The notes below the pieces were generated by a model. The model ran no database searches, was not told the origin of the DNA, and saw only the letters and a program-made list of their open reading frames with translations. The position numbers were made by a program, and so were the translations under genes. Shown piece after piece: positions 40,882 to 41,852 of a DNA stretch of 41,852 bases. Origin of the DNA: an uncultured Flavobacteriales bacterium (GTDB taxonomy: Bacteria > Bacteroidota > Bacteroidia > Flavobacteriales_D > Sanyastnellaceae); contig CALKFF010000040.1 in assembly GCA_938084585.1 (NCBI GenBank), positions 1-41,852 on the forward strand. The letters run 5' to 3'. The number at the start of each line of letters is the position of its first letter. The stretch's first letter is position 1.

Positions 40882-41850
40882 TCAACCTGTGGCCAAGGCC
40901 TGCTTGTAGGTGTCGATGGCCCGCTGACGCGCCATTTTGTGCTCGACGATGGGGGCAGGGTAACGGGACGTGCCGTACTCCGGCACCCACTTGCGGACGT
41001 AGGCCAATTGCTTGTCGAACTTCTCCAGTTGGGAGGTTGGGTTGAACACCCTGAAGTAGGGTGCCGCGTCGCACCCAGATCCAGAAGCCCATTGCCAGCC
41101 GCCCATGTTGCTGGCCAGCTCAAAGTCGAGCAACTTCTCGGCGAAGTACCGCTCGCCCAACCGCCAATCCAGCAGCAGGTGCTTGCAGAAGAACGAAGCC
41201 ACGACCATGCGCACACGGTTGTGCATGAATCCTGTGGCGTTCAACTCGCGCATGCCGGCGTCCACAAGGGGGTAGCCTGTCTTGCCAGCCTTCCACGCTT
41301 CGAAATGGGCGTCGTCGTGGCGCCACGGGATTCGGTCGTATTGCGGCCTGAACGCGTCCTTCGCACTGTGGGGAAAGGCATGGATGATGGCCTGGTAGAA
41401 ATCGCGCCAGATCAACTCCGTCAACCATTTGTCGCTGTGCTTGAACCCGAGTTTGGCCAATTCTCGGATGCTCACCGTCCCAAACCGAAGGTGCACGCTG
41501 ATGCGCGTGGTCCCGCGCTTGGCAGGCAAGTCTCGGGAGTCGGCGTAGTGCTTCAATACATGGACATCGACGTGGGCCTCAGGTGCTTCGATGGCGCTCC
41601 GTTCAAACCCCATGTCTTGGAGACTCGGCGAGTCAAGGCCACCCCAGTCACAGAGGGCGTCGAGGTGATCTTCAGAGGGAGCAGCCTCGAGGTCGGCGTC
41701 CACAAGGTTGGCGTGCCAGCGTTTGCTGAATGGGGTGAACACGGTGTAAGGGAGGCCGTCGGGTTTGGTCACTTCCCCTGGGGCCTTCACCACGTGGTCT
41801 TTGTGAGTGTGGAACGCCACGCCGCGGGCCTTAAGCATCTCCCGAACCTT
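40882..41850 (-). CDS. phr: Deoxyribodipyrimidine photolyase / cryptochrome family, 5' end outside the window
   Basis: 322 residues are visible and the frame is open to the right edge, so about the first quarter (antenna domain) is missing. The FAD-binding domain is complete: GTTRISVHLRFGTVSIRELA, ELIWRDFYQ, GYPLVDAGMRELNATGFMHN, and SNMGGWQWASGSGCDAAPY followed by FRVFNP. These are the strongest photolyase blocks. The enzyme would use light to split pyrimidine dimers in DNA; a cryptochrome role is less likely given the MGGWQWASG block, but cannot be ruled out. Confidence 0.94.
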   Translation of the reverse strand, partial: KVREMLKARGVAFHTHKDHVVKAPGEVTKPDGLPYTVFTPFSKRWHANLVDADLEAAPSEDHLDALCDWGGLDSPSLQDMGFERSAIEAPEAHVDVHVLKHYADSRDLPAKRGTTRISVHLRFGTVSIRELAKLGFKHSDKWLTELIWRDFYQAIIHAFPHSAKDAFRPQYDRIPWRHDDAHFEAWKAGKTGYPLVDAGMRELNATGFMHNRVRMVVASFFCKHLLLDWRLGERYFAEKLLDFELASNMGGWQWASGSGCDAAPYFRVFNPTSQLEKFDKQLAYVRKWVPEYGTSRYPAPIVEHKMARQRAIDTYKQALATG

Positions 41851-41852
41851 CG

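Noticed and set aside
1-41852. Prophage, transposon, integron or toxin-antitoxin cassette
   Set aside because: No integrase, transposase, terminal repeats or toxin-like small pairs were seen; all recognised genes are housekeeping or typical of Bacteroidota.
1-41852. tRNA or rRNA genes
   Set aside because: No cloverleaf-like block with a TTCGAATCC-type arm and no rRNA segment was noticed on either strand by eye; a covariance search would settle it.

Overview
This is a G+C-rich, gene-dense chromosomal segment of a member of the Bacteroidota, most likely a marine Flavobacteriales-type organism. Four things point that way: a complete MoxR/DUF58/Bat operon; a type IX secretion (T9SS) style C-terminal sorting domain; the serC-serA-DUF1015 neighbourhood; and -7 boxes of the Bacteroidota TAnnTTTG type in place of sigma70 boxes. 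Shine-Dalgarno sequences are mostly absent. The high G+C is unusual for the group, and I do not name a genus. I saw no rRNA, tRNA, CRISPR array, IS element or phage gene. No gap between genes exceeds 300 bp. About 41 genes are supported; the first and the last run off the window.

Layout. 1-4.6 kb (+): the end of a response-regulator receiver domain, a Cys-rich Kazal/dockerin-like secreted protein, and a large secreted zinc metallopeptidase. 4.6-13 kb (-): a tightly coupled operon moxR, DUF58, membrane protein, batA, batB-batC fusion, batD, batE. 13-17.3 kb (+): a MazG-like pyrophosphohydrolase with a DUF4442 protein, then thrS-infC-rpmI-rplT ending in a clear terminator; infC needs a non-ATG/GTG/TTG start. 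17.4-20 kb (-): recA translationally coupled to a TPR lipoprotein, and a Bcp-type peroxiredoxin. 20.1-22.6 kb (+): priA. 22.6-28 kb (-): a beta-propeller-like secreted protein and the serine cluster serC-serA-DUF1015-yggS-small membrane protein. 28.1-32.4 kb (-): a membrane-anchored glutathione peroxidase, a MOP flippase, RNase Y, ZapA and a coiled-coil protein. 32.5-39.8 kb: an M23 peptidase, a DUF5916 outer-membrane protein, MltG, a GNAT acetyltransferase, RmlC and a lytic transglycosylase, so three peptidoglycan enzymes lie close together. 39.8-41.85 kb (-): a CaiB/BaiF CoA-transferase and a truncated photolyase.

The genome is very compact. Seven ATGA overlaps, two TTGA overlaps and one TGATG overlap join consecutive genes. 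Convergent genes meet with a few bases between them, or overlap. Several genes have a TAnnTT-type -7 box only 4-6 nt before the start codon, which suggests leaderless transcripts. The most unusual items are the batB-batC fusion, the duplicated six-cysteine module of the Kazal protein, the infC start, the leaderless-promoter pattern, and a perfect dyad in front of recA. I did not find a wholly new multi-gene system; the Bat operon with its fused subunit comes closest.
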